From Amycolatopsis palatopharyngis (lineage in GTDB: Bacteria > Actinomycetota > Actinomycetes > Mycobacteriales > Pseudonocardiaceae), in assembly GCF_003385185.1 (NCBI RefSeq), contig NZ_PQHZ01000012.1, positions 1 through 64,000 on the forward strand: a DNA stretch of 64,000 bases. Reading direction: 5' to 3'. Made by a program: the position numbers and the translations under genes. The notes beneath the pieces were generated by a model, which searched no databases, was not told the DNA's origin, and worked only from the letters and a program-made list of their open reading frames with translations. Below are positions 24,022 to 36,595 of the stretch, piece by piece (position 1 is the stretch's first letter; each line of letters begins with the position of its first letter).

Positions 24022-24056
24022 ACGGCGGGCTCGGTCCAGGTGGCCGGGCCCGCCGT
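24022..24056 (+). terminator. hairpin after the permease gene
   Basis: ACGGCGGGC (24022-24030) and GCCCGCCGT (24048-24056) form a perfect 9-bp stem, 20 bases after the permease stop and before the thiC riboswitch. No T-run, as is usual in actinobacteria. Confidence 0.6.
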
Positions 24057-24137
24057 CGTCGTTCCCGCCCCCAGCGCGTGCGGACACTCACTTGGCAAGA
24101 CCACCCCCGGCATGGCATGGTCAGGGAACAACCACAC

Positions 24138-24243
24138 ACCGCGGGAGCTCGCGCCATGGCGGGCTGAGAGGGTGGCTGGTCCCGTCCGGGATCTGGCGCC
24201 GCCGACCGCATGAACCTGACCGGGTAATGCCGGCGTAGGGAGT
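24138..24243 (+). ncRNA. TPP riboswitch (THI element) upstream of thiC
   Basis: The conserved core is complete: GGGCTGAGAGGG (24161-24172), GACCGCATGAACCTGACC (24203-24220) and GGGTAATGCCGGCGTAGGGA (24222-24241). The final GGGAG is also the ribosome site of thiC, so thiamin pyrophosphate binding most likely blocks translation initiation. Confidence 0.92.
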
Positions 24244-24245
24244 GA

Positions 24246-26740
<2,495 letters not shown>

Positions 26741-26802
26741 ACATCCGTCTGCCCGTCCCACCTGGCCGAGCATCTCGGGGACTTGGTGGGGACACTGGGA
26801 AA

Positions 26803-27723
26803 ATGACTGGCGTGAATGGCACCGATGACCTGCCCGGCAACCTCGGAGCGGACGCCCCGATCGCGACCGCACCACCCGCGGCATTGACGATCGCGGGGTC
26901 GGACTCGGGCGGAGCGGCGGGCCTGCAGGCCGATCTGCGGACGTTTCTCACCTGTGGTGTCCACGGTCTCGTCGCCGTCACGGCCGTGACCGTGCAGAAC
27001 ACGCTCGGAGTACACGATCGCTCGGACGTTCCAGCCAGGATCGTGGCCGGGCAGATCGAGGCGGTCGCGGCGGACATGCCTGTCGGCGCTGCCAAGACCG
27101 GCATGCTCGCATCCGCCGAGATCATCCACGCGGTCGCTTCGGCCTGTGACACGGCGGGGATCGGGCGAGATCACGACATCCCGTTCGTCGTCGACCCGGT
27201 GGCCGCGTCGATGCACGGCCACCCACTGTTCGACGCGGCCGGGCTCGAGGCGCTGCGGGCGGAGTTGCTACCGAGGGCCACGGTGCTCACCCCGAACCTC
27301 GACGAGGTGCGCCTGCTGACCGGGATCGAGGTCACCGAGCGGGACCAGATGCGGGAGGCCGCCGTCGCACTGCACGCGATGGGGCCGCGGGCCGTGCTGG
27401 TGAAGAGCGGGCATCTGACGGCGGACCCGGAGTGTGTCGACCTGCTCTACGACGGCCGGGCGTTCACCGAGTTGCCGGGCCCGAGGGTGCGCACCCCGCA
27501 TACGCACGGGGCGGGCGACGCGATGGCGTCGGCGCTCACGGCGGGACTCGCCAGGGGCATGAACGTCGCGGACGCGGCTCGGTTCGGCAAGTGGTACGTG
27601 GGCAACGCCGTCCTGCACTCGTATCCGATGGGCGCGAAGGTGGGGCCGGTGTCCGCGTTCTGGCGGCTGGCTGCGGAGGAATGGAACCCGCAGCACCCCC
27701 CGCTGACCGCGTCCGACCGATAG
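26803..27723 (+). CDS. second ThiD-like kinase
   Basis: A 306-residue paralogue of the preceding protein: ALTIAGSDSGGAAGLQADLR, AVTAVTVQNTLGVH, KTGMLASAEII, VDPVAASMHGHPL, LTPNLDEVRLLTGIEVTERD and HTHGAGDAMASAL. It has about 30 extra N-terminal residues. Start ATG 26803 (or GTG 26812), 62 bases after thiD. It may salvage HMP, handle another hydroxymethyl-pyrimidine/pyridoxal-type substrate, or be redundant. The tandem arrangement suggests duplication; both copies carry Asp instead of Cys in the last motif. Confidence 0.85.
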   Translation: MTGVNGTDDLPGNLGADAPIATAPPAALTIAGSDSGGAAGLQADLRTFLTCGVHGLVAVTAVTVQNTLGVHDRSDVPARIVAGQIEAVAADMPVGAAKTGMLASAEIIHAVASACDTAGIGRDHDIPFVVDPVAASMHGHPLFDAAGLEALRAELLPRATVLTPNLDEVRLLTGIEVTERDQMREAAVALHAMGPRAVLVKSGHLTADPECVDLLYDGRAFTELPGPRVRTPHTHGAGDAMASALTAGLARGMNVADAARFGKWYVGNAVLHSYPMGAKVGPVSAFWRLAAEEWNPQHPPLTASDR

Positions 27724-27766
27724 CATTCGCGCGTTTGGGTTTCCGGCGAATGTGAGGGGCGACTCG

Positions 27767-28576
27767 GTGACACGCGACCGGCATCGGGATCAGGTGCGCC
27801 AGCTCGTGGAGAGCAAGGGCTTCCAGAACTTCATCATCTCGGTGATCGTGTTCAACGCCGTCACGCTGGCGCTGGAGACCTCGAGCAGCATCCTTGCGGC
27901 GTACGGCGGAGTGCTGCACGCACTGGACTACAGCGCGCTGGCCATCTTCGTACTGGAACTGCTGGCGAAGTTCTACGTCTACCGGAGGAACTTCTTCCGC
28001 GACTCGTGGAACATGTTCGACCTGCTGGTGGTCGGCATCGCCCTGGTTCCCGCGGCGGGGCCGTTCGCGGTACTGCGCGCCCTGCGGGTGTTGCGCGTGC
28101 TGCGGCTGATCTCCGTGGTCCCCTCGATGCGCAAGGTCGTGTCCGGGCTGCTCGCCGCGGTGCCCGGGATGGCCTCGATCGCGGCGCTGCTCGGGCTCAT
28201 CGTGTTCGTCGCGGGGGTCATGTCGACCAAGATGTTCAGCACGGTCTCGCCGGAGAACTTCGGCGATCTCGGCACTTCGCTGTTCACCCTGTTCCAGGTG
28301 ATGACCGGCGAGGCATGGCCGGACATCGCGAAGGACGTGATGGAGCAGGTCCCGATGGCCTGGATCTTCTTCGTGGTCTACATCCTCGTGTCCAGCTTCG
28401 CCGTGCTGAATCTGTTCATCGCGGTGGTGGTCAGCGCGATGGAGGACCAGCTGCGCGACGACCTGCTCGAGGAGGAGGCCAAGCAGACCGAGCAGCAGGC
28501 GGTCGCCAACGCCGAGATCCTCGCCGAACTACGAGCCCTCCGCGCCGAGGTAGCCGCCCTACGCCCCCACCCCTGA
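27767..28576 (+). CDS. NaChBac-like voltage-gated cation channel
   Basis: A 269-residue one-domain, six-helix channel, the size of bacterial Nav proteins. S1-S3 occupy ~15-100; S4 has regularly spaced arginines (VLRALRVLRVLRLISVVPSM, ~103-122). The selectivity filter TGEAWPD (~179-185) follows the TxExW pattern; Asp at the seventh position is a feature of calcium-permeable relatives. S6 is FFVVYILVSSFAVLNLFIAV and the C-terminus (EEEAKQTEQQAVANAEILAE) is the tetramerising coiled coil. GTG 27767 is preceded by AGGGG seven bases upstream; GTG 27752 is possible. Ion selectivity is inference. Confidence 0.88.
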   Translation: MTRDRHRDQVRQLVESKGFQNFIISVIVFNAVTLALETSSSILAAYGGVLHALDYSALAIFVLELLAKFYVYRRNFFRDSWNMFDLLVVGIALVPAAGPFAVLRALRVLRVLRLISVVPSMRKVVSGLLAAVPGMASIAALLGLIVFVAGVMSTKMFSTVSPENFGDLGTSLFTLFQVMTGEAWPDIAKDVMEQVPMAWIFFVVYILVSSFAVLNLFIAVVVSAMEDQLRDDLLEEEAKQTEQQAVANAEILAELRALRAEVAALRPHP

Positions 28577-28594
28577 GCAACCGGGCCGGGGTGC

Positions 28595-28618
28595 CTGCAA
28601 GTACCACCAAGCAAGATC
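28595..28618 (+). repeat. left inverted repeat of the IS110-family element
   Basis: Pairs with 30043-30066 in inverted orientation, 22 of 24 positions. An additional partial copy of the motif (AGCAAGATCTG) occurs at 28691-28701. Confidence 0.75.
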
Positions 28619-28887
28619 TGTGAGTGTGTGGGGTGGCGGCTGTGGTCTGGGTCGCTGTCAGGCTTGGTGCTGGTGATCTCGGCGTGGCTCCAGCAAGATC
28701 TGGCCGCTTCTGGCGTGCCCTGCAGTTGACGTGTCCGCCGGGATCGCCGGCACCGGCCTGGCCCACCCCGTTGGCCTGATCAGAAGCCTGTCCGCCGTGG
28801 GCGTGACCCGTCACAGATGTGCCACGTGGTGATCCCACCCAGGCCGGTGCCGACCGAAACCGACCCAGTCTGGAAGGGACCAGGCCT
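28619..28887 (+). ncRNA. candidate bridge-RNA region of the IS110-family element
   Basis: No gene is seen here. IS110-subgroup elements encode a structured bridge (seek) RNA in the non-coding end upstream of the transposase; its loops pair with donor and target DNA. The length and position of this segment fit, and it contains small inverted repeats (GTGACCCGTCAC near 28803, CCACGTGG near 28824). Presence of the RNA is inferred from the family, not shown by a recognised structure. Confidence 0.4.
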
Positions 28888-29955
28888 ATGCCCATGCTGG
28901 CAGACATCGTCGATGCCGTCATCGGCGCCGACACCCACCGCGACACCCACCAGGTCGAGCTCGCCACACCCACCGGCGCGGTAATCGCGACCTGCTCGAT
29001 CCCCAACACCAGCACCGGCTACGCCCAACTGCTGGCCTGGATCGACCAGCACGCACCCGGCGCCCAGCTGGCCGCATCCATCGAGGGCACCCGCAGCTAC
29101 GGCGCCGGCCTGGCCCGCGCGCTCACCGCAGCCGGGATCCTCGTCCTCGAATGCGAACAACCCACCCACACCACCCGCCGCGGCACCGGCAAATCCGACC
29201 CCATCGACGCCCACCTCGCGGTCCTGACCGCGCTACGACTGCCCGCCGACCGCCTGCCCACACCCCGCGCCGACGGCGACCGCGAAGCACTACGGATCCT
29301 GCTGGGCGCCCGCACCGACCTCACCACCACCCTCACCGCACAAACCAACCGCCTGCGCGCACTACTGCGCGACGGCGACGACAGCGACCTCGACCTCGCC
29401 CGCAGCACACTCACCACCACCATCCTCACCACACTGGCCCACCGCACCACCAGCACCGGCACCAGCCGCGAACACACCATCCGCCAAGCCGAGATCCGCC
29501 GCCTCGCCCACGCCCTGCACACCACCCGCCGCGACCTGAACACCAACCGCACCCAACTCCACGACATCGTCAACGACCTCGCCCCCGGGCTCACCCACCA
29601 ACCCGGCATCGGCCCCGTCTCCGCCGCCCAAGCCATCGTCACCTTCTCCCACCCCGGACGCTGCCGAAACGACGCCGCCTTCGCCGCACTCGCCGGCACC
29701 AACCCCGTCCCCGCCAGCAGCGGCCGCACCATCCGCCACCGCCTCAACCGCGGCGGTGACCGAGCACTCAACAACGCCATCCACACCATCGCCATGACCC
29801 GCATGCGCTGCTGCCCCACCACCCGCGCCTACGTCACCCGCCGCACCGCCGAAGGCAAAACCCCCCGCGAAATCCGCCGCTGCCTCAAGCGCTACATCAC
29901 CCGACAGCTCTACCGCACCCTCACCAACACCATGACCCCCACACCACACCCTTGA
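28888..29955 (+). CDS. IS110-family transposase (RNA-guided recombinase)
   Basis: A 355-residue DEDD transposase. The N-terminal RuvC-like domain shows GADTHRDTHQVEL, AASIEGTRSYGAGLARALTA and GKSDPIDAHLAVLTA (acidic catalytic residues); a coiled-coil middle follows; the C-terminal Transposase_20 domain has GIGPVSAAQAIVTFSHPG, AFAALAGTNPVPASSGRT and LNRGGDRALNNAIHTIAM, including the nucleophile-type Ser. Start ATG 28888 follows GGAAGGGA; the upstream part of the open frame is non-coding. The gene appears intact. Confidence 0.93.
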   Translation: MPMLADIVDAVIGADTHRDTHQVELATPTGAVIATCSIPNTSTGYAQLLAWIDQHAPGAQLAASIEGTRSYGAGLARALTAAGILVLECEQPTHTTRRGTGKSDPIDAHLAVLTALRLPADRLPTPRADGDREALRILLGARTDLTTTLTAQTNRLRALLRDGDDSDLDLARSTLTTTILTTLAHRTTSTGTSREHTIRQAEIRRLAHALHTTRRDLNTNRTQLHDIVNDLAPGLTHQPGIGPVSAAQAIVTFSHPGRCRNDAAFAALAGTNPVPASSGRTIRHRLNRGGDRALNNAIHTIAMTRMRCCPTTRAYVTRRTAEGKTPREIRRCLKRYITRQLYRTLTNTMTPTPHP

Positions 29956-30042
29956 CACACATAGAAGCGTCAACTACGTCGTTAACTACCCCCAACCCAC
30001 GGCGCCGCACCCTCTGACTCGGTAGCACTTAGCGCACGTGTT

Positions 30043-30066
30043 GATCTTGCTTGGGCGTACTTGCAG
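30043..30066 (-). repeat. right inverted repeat of the IS110-family element
   Basis: GATCTTGCTTGG (30043-30054), two variable bases, GTACTTGCAG (30057-30066); reverse complement of the left repeat with two mismatches. Confidence 0.75.
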
Positions 30067-30093
30067 ACGCACCAAGGGGGTCGGGGACGGCTG

Positions 30094-30531
30094 TCAGGTC
30101 TTCTCCTCGTCGGCGAGGAGGGCCTCCAGTGCCGGGAGTGCGGATTCGAGGGCTTCGCGGTGTTCCGGGGAAAGGCGGTCGATTCGCTTGCCCAGTTCCT
30201 GCACCCGCGTGGAGCGCACCCCGGACACCAGTCGTTCGCCCTCCTCGGTGGCCGTGGCCAGCCAGGCGCGCCGGTCGAGCGGATCGGACTCGCGCCGGAC
30301 GTAGCCCGCCTCGACCAGTGCCGCGACGATGCGCGACATCGTCGCGGCCGCCACCCCCTCCTTGGCCGCGAGGTCACCGAGCCGCAACTGCCCGAAGTTC
30401 ACGAGCGTGGCCAGCGCGGAGATGGCACCATGCCCCGGCCCGGGCGTTCCCGCCTGCCGTAGCGAGCGCGAGAGCCTGCCCACGGCGAGAAACAACCTGC
30501 CGGGGACGTCCTGTGAGGGCGACGTGGTCAC
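30094..30531 (-). CDS. MarR-family transcriptional regulator
   Basis: A 145-residue winged-helix protein: LGDLAAKEGVAAATMSRIVA (HTH), LVEAGYVRRESDPLDRRAWL (wing with the usual D-x-R-R), flanked by dimerisation helices. Start GTG 30531 with AAGGAG six bases upstream; the much longer open frame is a shadow of thiG. It lies downstream of thiG, 113 bp away, so may be separately transcribed. Target unknown; its closeness to the IS element is probably chance. Confidence 0.88.
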   Translation of the reverse strand: MTTSPSQDVPGRLFLAVGRLSRSLRQAGTPGPGHGAISALATLVNFGQLRLGDLAAKEGVAAATMSRIVAALVEAGYVRRESDPLDRRAWLATATEEGERLVSGVRSTRVQELGKRIDRLSPEHREALESALPALEALLADEEKT

Positions 30532-30644
30532 CTTGCGCTCCTTCGAATGTTTGCGCGTCGTTGGTCCGTGCCTGGCACGAACGGGAGAAATTTCGGTCCA
30601 CCATACGGGCCGGGCGCGCTTTGCCTTCGAAAGAGTGACGCGGG

Positions 30645-31625
<981 letters not shown>

Positions 31626-31629
<4 letters not shown>

Positions 31630-32765
31630 GCGGAACCCTCCTTCTCTCGCGTCCGGTCCGGATGTGCGGCCACCGCAGAGGCAGGTGGCTCGACGCCGGT
31701 CAGCAGCGCGACCACCGCGTCGGCGGTCACCGGAGCCAGCAGCAGACCGTTGCGGTGGTGGCCGGTGGCCGCGAGCACGCCATCGGTGAGCGCACCGATA
31801 TAGGGCAGGTTGTCCGCACTCGCGGCCCGCAGTCCTGCCGAGGTCTCCACCAGCTCGTACTCGGCGACGGCCGGGAACACCCGCTCGGCGTTCTCCAGCA
31901 GTTCGCGCACTCCCCGCGCCGTCACCGTGGAATCGAAACCGGCCTCGTACTGGGTGGCGCCGAGCACGAGTTCCCCATCCTCGCGCGGCACCAGGTAGCA
32001 GGGCCTGCCCTCGACCACGGCCCGCACGGTGCGGTGTGGCGGCGGCAGGCTTGCCCTGCGGGCCCGCAGGCGCAGGATCTCGCCTTTCAGCGGCCGTACC
32101 CGCTCAGCCAGTTCGGGGTGCAGGCGAGAGCTCCATGCCCCCGCCGCGAGTACGACATGCGCGAACTCCCTGGTCGAGTCACCTGTGCGCACCTCGTTAC
32201 CGCCCACGCCGGTCACGGGCGTGGATTCGAATCGCACGCCCCTGCCGGTCGCGGCGTCGATCAGGGCGTCGAGCAGCCTTCGGTTGTCCACCGCGAGATC
32301 GCCGGGCACAAGCAGGCCGCCGCTGAGCGACGACCCGAGACCGGGCTGCGTTCTGCGGAGTTCACGACCACTGAGCACGGTCACTTCGCGGCCGAGCGAG
32401 GCTAGGTACCGCGCGAGCACGATCAGTTGCTCGACGTCGGCGCGATCCGCACCCGCGACGACGGTTCCCGCTTCGGACAGGCCGGGATCAGCACCTTCCG
32501 CCCGCAGGTCCTCGGCGAAGCCAGGCCAGCGCCGCAGCGACTCCTCGCCGAGACACAGGACGTCCTCCTCGCCGGGCCAGGCCTCGGCCACGGGCGCCAG
32601 CATGCCGCCGGCGACCCAGGACGCGCCACGCCCCGGCGCCGGGTCGAACAAGGTCACCTCGAACCCGGCTGCCGCCGCCCGCCAGGCCACGGACAAGCCG
32701 ATGACCCCACCGCCGACGACGGCGAGTGGTGTCTCCACGGTGCGTTCACTCATCGCTGTGTTCAT
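31626..32765 (-). CDS. thiO: glycine oxidase
   Basis: A 379-residue FAD enzyme oxidising glycine to the imine used by ThiG. Dinucleotide motif [20 protein letters not shown] near the N-terminus; [20 protein letters not shown] and [20 protein letters not shown] are typical of the DAO family; the C-terminus has [20 protein letters not shown]. First gene after the TPP riboswitch; Met-5 is an alternative start. Confidence 0.93.
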
Positions 32766-32777
32766 TCAAGAACTCAC

Positions 32778-32866
32778 GCTCCCTGCGCCGGCATGATCCG
32801 GATCAGGTTCCACGGTCGGAGCGGTCGCGGCTCCCTCTCAGCCCGTGCCTCGGGCTCCCGTGCGGA
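32778..32866 (-). ncRNA. TPP riboswitch upstream of thiO-thiS-thiG
   Basis: On the minus strand: GGGCTGAGAGGG (32831-32842), GTGGAACCTGATCC (32805-32792 side) and GGATCATGCCGGCGCAGGGA (32778-32797). The same elements as in the thiC switch are present; the final AGGGAG lies ~13 bases before the thiO ATG and may act as its ribosome site. Second TPP riboswitch in this window. Confidence 0.9.
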
Positions 32867-32903
32867 CGCTTCCCACCGTATCGCGAGCGCTACGGTGGAC
32901 GCC

Positions 32904-33572
32904 ATGCCAGGGCTCGAAGGACACCAGATCAGACGGCGGCTAGCCGATTCGCGGTTGTATCTCTGCACCGATGCCCGCAGCTCGCGGGGAGACCTCGCCG
33001 AGTTCGCGGAAGCCGCGCTCGCGGGCGGGGTGGACATCATCCAGCTGCGGGACAAGACCGACGGTGTCCCGTTGGAAGCGAAGCAGGAACTCGCCGCTCT
33101 CGAGGTGCTGGCTCAGGCCTGCGCCCGGCACGGGGCACTGCTCGCGGTGAACGACAGGGCCGACGTCGCGCTCGCGGTCGACGCCGACGTGCTGCATCTC
33201 GGGCAGGACGACATCCCGGTGTCGCTGGCCCGGCGCGTCCTCGGCGACGATGTCGTGATCGGCAGGTCGACCCACTCGGCAGGACAGGCCCGCGCCGCCG
33301 CCGAGGAGGCTGGAGTGGACTACTTCTGCACCGGCCCCTGCTGGCCCACACCGACGAAGCCGGGCCGCACCGCACCGGGTCTGGACCTCGTCCGCGCGAC
33401 AGCGGCGCTGGAGCAGGAGCGGCCATGGTTCGCGATCGGCGGGATCGACCACGAGCGGCTGCCGGAGGTGCTCGACGCGGGCGCGGATCGGGTGGTCGTG
33501 GTCAGGGCGATCACCGAGGCCGAGGACCCGGCAGCGGCCGCACGCGGACTCCGGGACAGGCTGACCCGCTGA
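32904..33572 (+). CDS. thiE: thiamin phosphate synthase
   Basis: A 222-residue TIM-barrel enzyme joining HMP-PP and thiazole phosphate. [80 protein letters not shown] and [20 protein letters not shown] are the family blocks. Divergent from thiO; its promoter must overlap the 5' end of the riboswitch region. It has no riboswitch of its own. Confidence 0.95.
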   Translation: MPGLEGHQIRRRLADSRLYLCTDARSSRGDLAEFAEAALAGGVDIIQLRDKTDGVPLEAKQELAALEVLAQACARHGALLAVNDRADVALAVDADVLHLGQDDIPVSLARRVLGDDVVIGRSTHSAGQARAAAEEAGVDYFCTGPCWPTPTKPGRTAPGLDLVRATAALEQERPWFAIGGIDHERLPEVLDAGADRVVVVRAITEAEDPAAAARGLRDRLTR

Positions 33573-33578
33573 CCCGGG

Positions 33579-34457
33579 TCAGGAGTCGTCGGACTGTTCC
33601 TCGCCCGCACCTGCCCCGGCACCACCGGCATCTCCGGCATCTCCGCCCGGATCGGACGATGGCGAGGACTGCGAACTCGGCGGGCTGCTGGTCGGCGGCT
33701 GTGTGGATTCGGAGGGCGCCGAGGACGTTTCGGACTCCCCGGTCTCCTGCGGCTCGCTCGACCCCGAGGTGCTCGTCTCGGTGCCGCCGTCTGCGGCACC
33801 ACCCTGCTCAGGGGCCTTGGACTCGGTCGGCTGCACGTCCCCACCCGTACTCACCGGCAGTTCCTGCTGCTCATCGCCCTGACCGCCGCCAGCGCCGATG
33901 AGCTTGCCCACGGTGTTGCCTTCGCCGCCGGAAACCGCGTTTCCGGTGGTCAGCTCGAATCCGGTGAGCACCAGCATGCCGATCATGAACGCCAGCACGC
34001 TGGTGCCGATGATCAACGGCCAGCGCAGCCTGCCGAAGCGGCGGTTGCCGCTCTCACCCTCCCCCTCGGTCGTGAACATGTCCGTATCCGCCGGATCGGC
34101 CTCGCCGATCGCCGCGGTGTCGCCGGTATCGGCCCCCGCCTCCACGGTCACCGGGACCACCCTCGGCTGCCGTGTGCGTTGATCGGAGAGGGCAACGAGC
34201 ACCCTCGTGCGGCGAGCGGCCTCCTTCGTGCGACGCAACGAACGGAGGTAGATCTCGCTGCCCACCGTGGTCGCGATACTGATGATTCCCGCGCCGAGTA
34301 CGGTGCCGTACACGCCGAGTGACGAGCCCACGAACGCGGCGGTGATGGCGGCCAGTGCGGCCGCGGCCACCTGGATCGGTTTGACGCCCGAGCTCTCCTC
34401 CGGCGCCCGCACCTCCACCGGCTCTGTGTCCGGTCTTTCTGGCTCCTGCTTCGACAT
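33579..34457 (-). CDS. membrane protein with Ser/Thr/Pro-rich tail
   Basis: A 292-residue protein. A polar N-terminus leads to two hydrophobic helices (VAAAALAAITAAFVGSSLGV, VLGAGIISIATTVGSEIYLR), a basic cytoplasmic loop (RSLRRTKEAARRTR) and a third helix (PLIIGTSVLAFMIGMLVLTG), then a long low-complexity Gly/Ser/Glu/Pro tail, probably outside. No enzyme motif. Common beside thiE in related actinobacteria by my reading of the context, but family not named. Confidence 0.6.
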   Translation of the reverse strand: MSKQEPERPDTEPVEVRAPEESSGVKPIQVAAAALAAITAAFVGSSLGVYGTVLGAGIISIATTVGSEIYLRSLRRTKEAARRTRVLVALSDQRTRQPRVVPVTVEAGADTGDTAAIGEADPADTDMFTTEGEGESGNRRFGRLRWPLIIGTSVLAFMIGMLVLTGFELTTGNAVSGGEGNTVGKLIGAGGGQGDEQQELPVSTGGDVQPTESKAPEQGGAADGGTETSTSGSSEPQETGESETSSAPSESTQPPTSSPPSSQSSPSSDPGGDAGDAGGAGAGAGEEQSDDS

Positions 34458-34609
34458 TCCCCGCCCCTACTCGCTTTTCCCCACGTCTCAACGAGTAAGT
34501 CGGTTCAGATGCTCCCGCCGTTGCCCCACAGTGAGCACCGACACTACCGGTTTGTCCACATCGGACAAGAACAAACGTCGATCTCACAAACGGCCGACGG
34601 CGACGCGGA

Positions 34610-35368
34610 TCAAGCGCGATACAAGGTAGTCACGAACTTGTACCGGTCGCCGCGATAGATCGACCGGACGAACTCGACCGGTTTGCCGTCCGCGGCGAAC
34701 GAGTGCCGGGACAGCAGCAGCATCGGCATGCCGACGTCGGCGCCGAGCAACTCCGCCTCCTGCGGGCCGGCGAGCGCGGTTTCGAAGGTCTCCTCCGCCC
34801 GCTCCATCTCGACCCCGTAGTGATCGCGGAGCACGGCGTACAGCGATCCCCCGTCGGCCACCTGCTTGCGCAGACCACGAAACCGCGCCAGCGGCAGATG
34901 GGTGGTCTCCAGCGCCATCGGCTCGGCGTCGGCGAGGCGCAGGCGGTGCAGCCGCAGTACCTTCGCCCCGGCCCGCATCCCGAGCAGTTTCGCCAGTTCG
35001 GCGTCGGCGGGCAGTTCCTCGACGTTGAGCAATTTGGAGGAGGGCTCGCGGCCCTGTGCCCGCATGTCCTCGGTGTAGGAGGACAGCTGCAGCCGCTGTG
35101 CGAGCTTTGGCTCGGCGGCGAAGGTGCCCTTGCCCTGGACCCGGTGCAGTCTGCCCTCGACCGTGAGGTCGGCCAACGCCTGGCGGACCGTCGTCCGGGA
35201 CACGTTGAAGTCTCCGGCCAGCGCTCGTTCGGTGGGGATCGGCGATCCGGCAGGCAGCGCCTCGAGCAGGTCCAGCAGGTGCCGCTTGAGCGCCCAGTAC
35301 TTCGGCTCGCGCTGCACCCTCGCCCCGGACACCTGGGCGGCTTCTCCTGCGGTGGACGTCTCCAACAT
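34610..35368 (-). CDS. GntR/HutC-family regulator, DasR-like
   Basis: A 252-residue repressor: GntR winged helix ([54 protein letters not shown]) plus a UTRA effector domain (from [20 protein letters not shown] to the C-terminus, with [20 protein letters not shown]). Start ATG 35368, GAGGAG six bases upstream. It is divergent from the amino-sugar pair at 35540-37551, and a dre-like palindrome lies in between, so it most likely controls GlcNAc/glucosamine use in response to GlcN-6-P, as DasR/NagR does. Confidence 0.88.
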   Translation of the reverse strand: MLETSTAGEAAQVSGARVQREPKYWALKRHLLDLLEALPAGSPIPTERALAGDFNVSRTTVRQALADLTVEGRLHRVQGKGTFAAEPKLAQRLQLSSYTEDMRAQGREPSSKLLNVEELPADAELAKLLGMRAGAKVLRLHRLRLADAEPMALETTHLPLARFRGLRKQVADGGSLYAVLRDHYGVEMERAEETFETALAGPQEAELLGADVGMPMLLLSRHSFAADGKPVEFVRSIYRGDRYKFVTTLYRA

Positions 35369-35487
35369 GACCGACTCCTCGAAATCCGTGTCCCGACTCC
35401 TCCACCCCACAGCATGCCCTCTCGTGAGCACTGCGGAGCCTCAGGGAGGAAAAGTACCCTTCGCACGTATGCTGTCGACCAGCTAGC

Positions 35488-35504
35488 ATTGGTCTAGACC
35501 TCAT
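35488..35504. promoter_or_regulatory. dre-like operator for the DasR-type regulator
   Basis: A perfect GGTCTAGACC palindrome (35491-35500) in ATTGGTCTAGACCTCAT, matching the DasR/NagR consensus TGGTCTAGACCA in 11 of 12 positions. It lies between the divergent regulator and SIS gene; a half-site (GGACCACT) follows at 35507-35514. Confidence 0.75.
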
Positions 35505-35539
35505 TGGACCACTCACGTACCGCCGGAATCGGGAGCGAG

Positions 35540-36595
35540 ATGACCAGCAGCGACAGCGGGCAACGACCGGGCGAGCATATGAGCGCCGAGGTCGCCGAAC
35601 AGCCAGCCGTGCTGGCCGGGCTCGTCGACCGGCGGAAGGACATCGCCGAGGTCGCGCGGAGCATCGCCGCGCGGCCACCGAGGTTCGCGCTGCTCGCGGC
35701 CCGTGGGTCCAGCGACCACGCGGCGCTCTACGCCAAATACCTGATCGAGGTACTACTCGGCCTGCCCGCGGGCCTGGTTTCGCCCTCCACCGCGACGCTC
35801 TACGGCGCCAAACCCGATCTGCGGGACGTGCTGTTGATCTCGGTGAGCCAGAGCGGGGGCTCACCGGACCTGCTCGAGGTCACCGAGGCCGCACGACGGC
35901 AGGGCGCCCTGACCGTCTCGGTCAGCAACACTCCGTCGTCACCGTTGCACAGCGCCGCGGAGCTGGCCGTGGACATCGGCGCGGGCACGGAGAACGCGGT
36001 CGCGGCCACCAAGACCTACACCGCCACCCTGATGGCGCTCTACCTGCTGATCGACGCCGTCCGTGGCGGCGACGCCACCGAGGTGGCCACGATCGGCGAG
36101 CGGGCACAGCGCGCTCTCGACAGCACCGAGGACGCCGTGTCCAGGGCGGTGGACCGCTACCGGTTCGTCGAGCGGGTCATCACGACCGGCCGTGGCTATT
36201 CCTACGCGAGCGCGGCGGAGTCGGCGCTCAAGCTCGCCGAGACCAGCTATCTCGCCGCGCGTGCGTACAGCGGGGCCGACCTGTTGCACGGTCCGGTGGC
36301 GGCCGTCGACCGGGAGACCGCGGTACTCGCGGTGACCAGTGCGGGCCGGGGCGGGGCGGCGATGCACGACGTACTCGACGCCGTATCCGGCAGGGGGGCC
36401 GACGTGCTGGCGGTCGGCTCGGCCGCCGCGACGATGCCCGCCGCCCTCCGGGTCGAGGTGCCGGAGACCGCGGAGGAGGTCGCGCCCATCCTGGAGATCC
36501 TGCCGATTCAGCGGCTCGCGCTCGGCCTCGCTCTGGCCAGGGGCGGGGATCCGGACCGCCCGCGCGGGCTGCAAAAGGTCACCAGGACCCGGTGA
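35540..36595 (+). CDS. SIS-domain glucosamine-6-phosphate isomerase/deaminase
   Basis: A 351-residue protein with two SIS domains like the isomerase half of GlmS but no glutaminase domain. LLAARGSSDHAALYAKYLIE, LISVSQSGGSPDLLEVTEAA, SVSNTPSSPLHSAAELAVDI and ENAVAATKTYTATLMALYLL are the sugar-phosphate sites of domain 1; GRGYSYASAAESALKLAETS starts domain 2. It probably converts GlcN-6-P to Fru-6-P with ammonia release (NagB-II type). ATG 35540 follows GGGAG. Its stop overlaps the start of the kinase gene. Confidence 0.88.
   Translation: MTSSDSGQRPGEHMSAEVAEQPAVLAGLVDRRKDIAEVARSIAARPPRFALLAARGSSDHAALYAKYLIEVLLGLPAGLVSPSTATLYGAKPDLRDVLLISVSQSGGSPDLLEVTEAARRQGALTVSVSNTPSSPLHSAAELAVDIGAGTENAVAATKTYTATLMALYLLIDAVRGGDATEVATIGERAQRALDSTEDAVSRAVDRYRFVERVITTGRGYSYASAAESALKLAETSYLAARAYSGADLLHGPVAAVDRETAVLAVTSAGRGGAAMHDVLDAVSGRGADVLAVGSAAATMPAALRVEVPETAEEVAPILEILPIQRLALGLALARGGDPDRPRGLQKVTRTR

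Larger units (their letters stand above)
28595..30066 (+). mobile_element. IS110-family insertion sequence
   Basis: About 1.47 kb containing an IS110-type transposase. It is bounded by near-perfect 24-bp inverted repeats: left 28595-28618 (CTGCAAGTAC, two variable bases, CCAAGCAAGATC) and right 30043-30066 (the reverse complement, 22 of 24 identical). IS110 elements usually lack terminal repeats, so the repeats could also be a target feature; no target duplication was seen. There is ~270 bp non-coding DNA before the transposase and ~90 bp after it. It sits in the gap between two convergent genes and breaks nothing. Confidence 0.75.
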
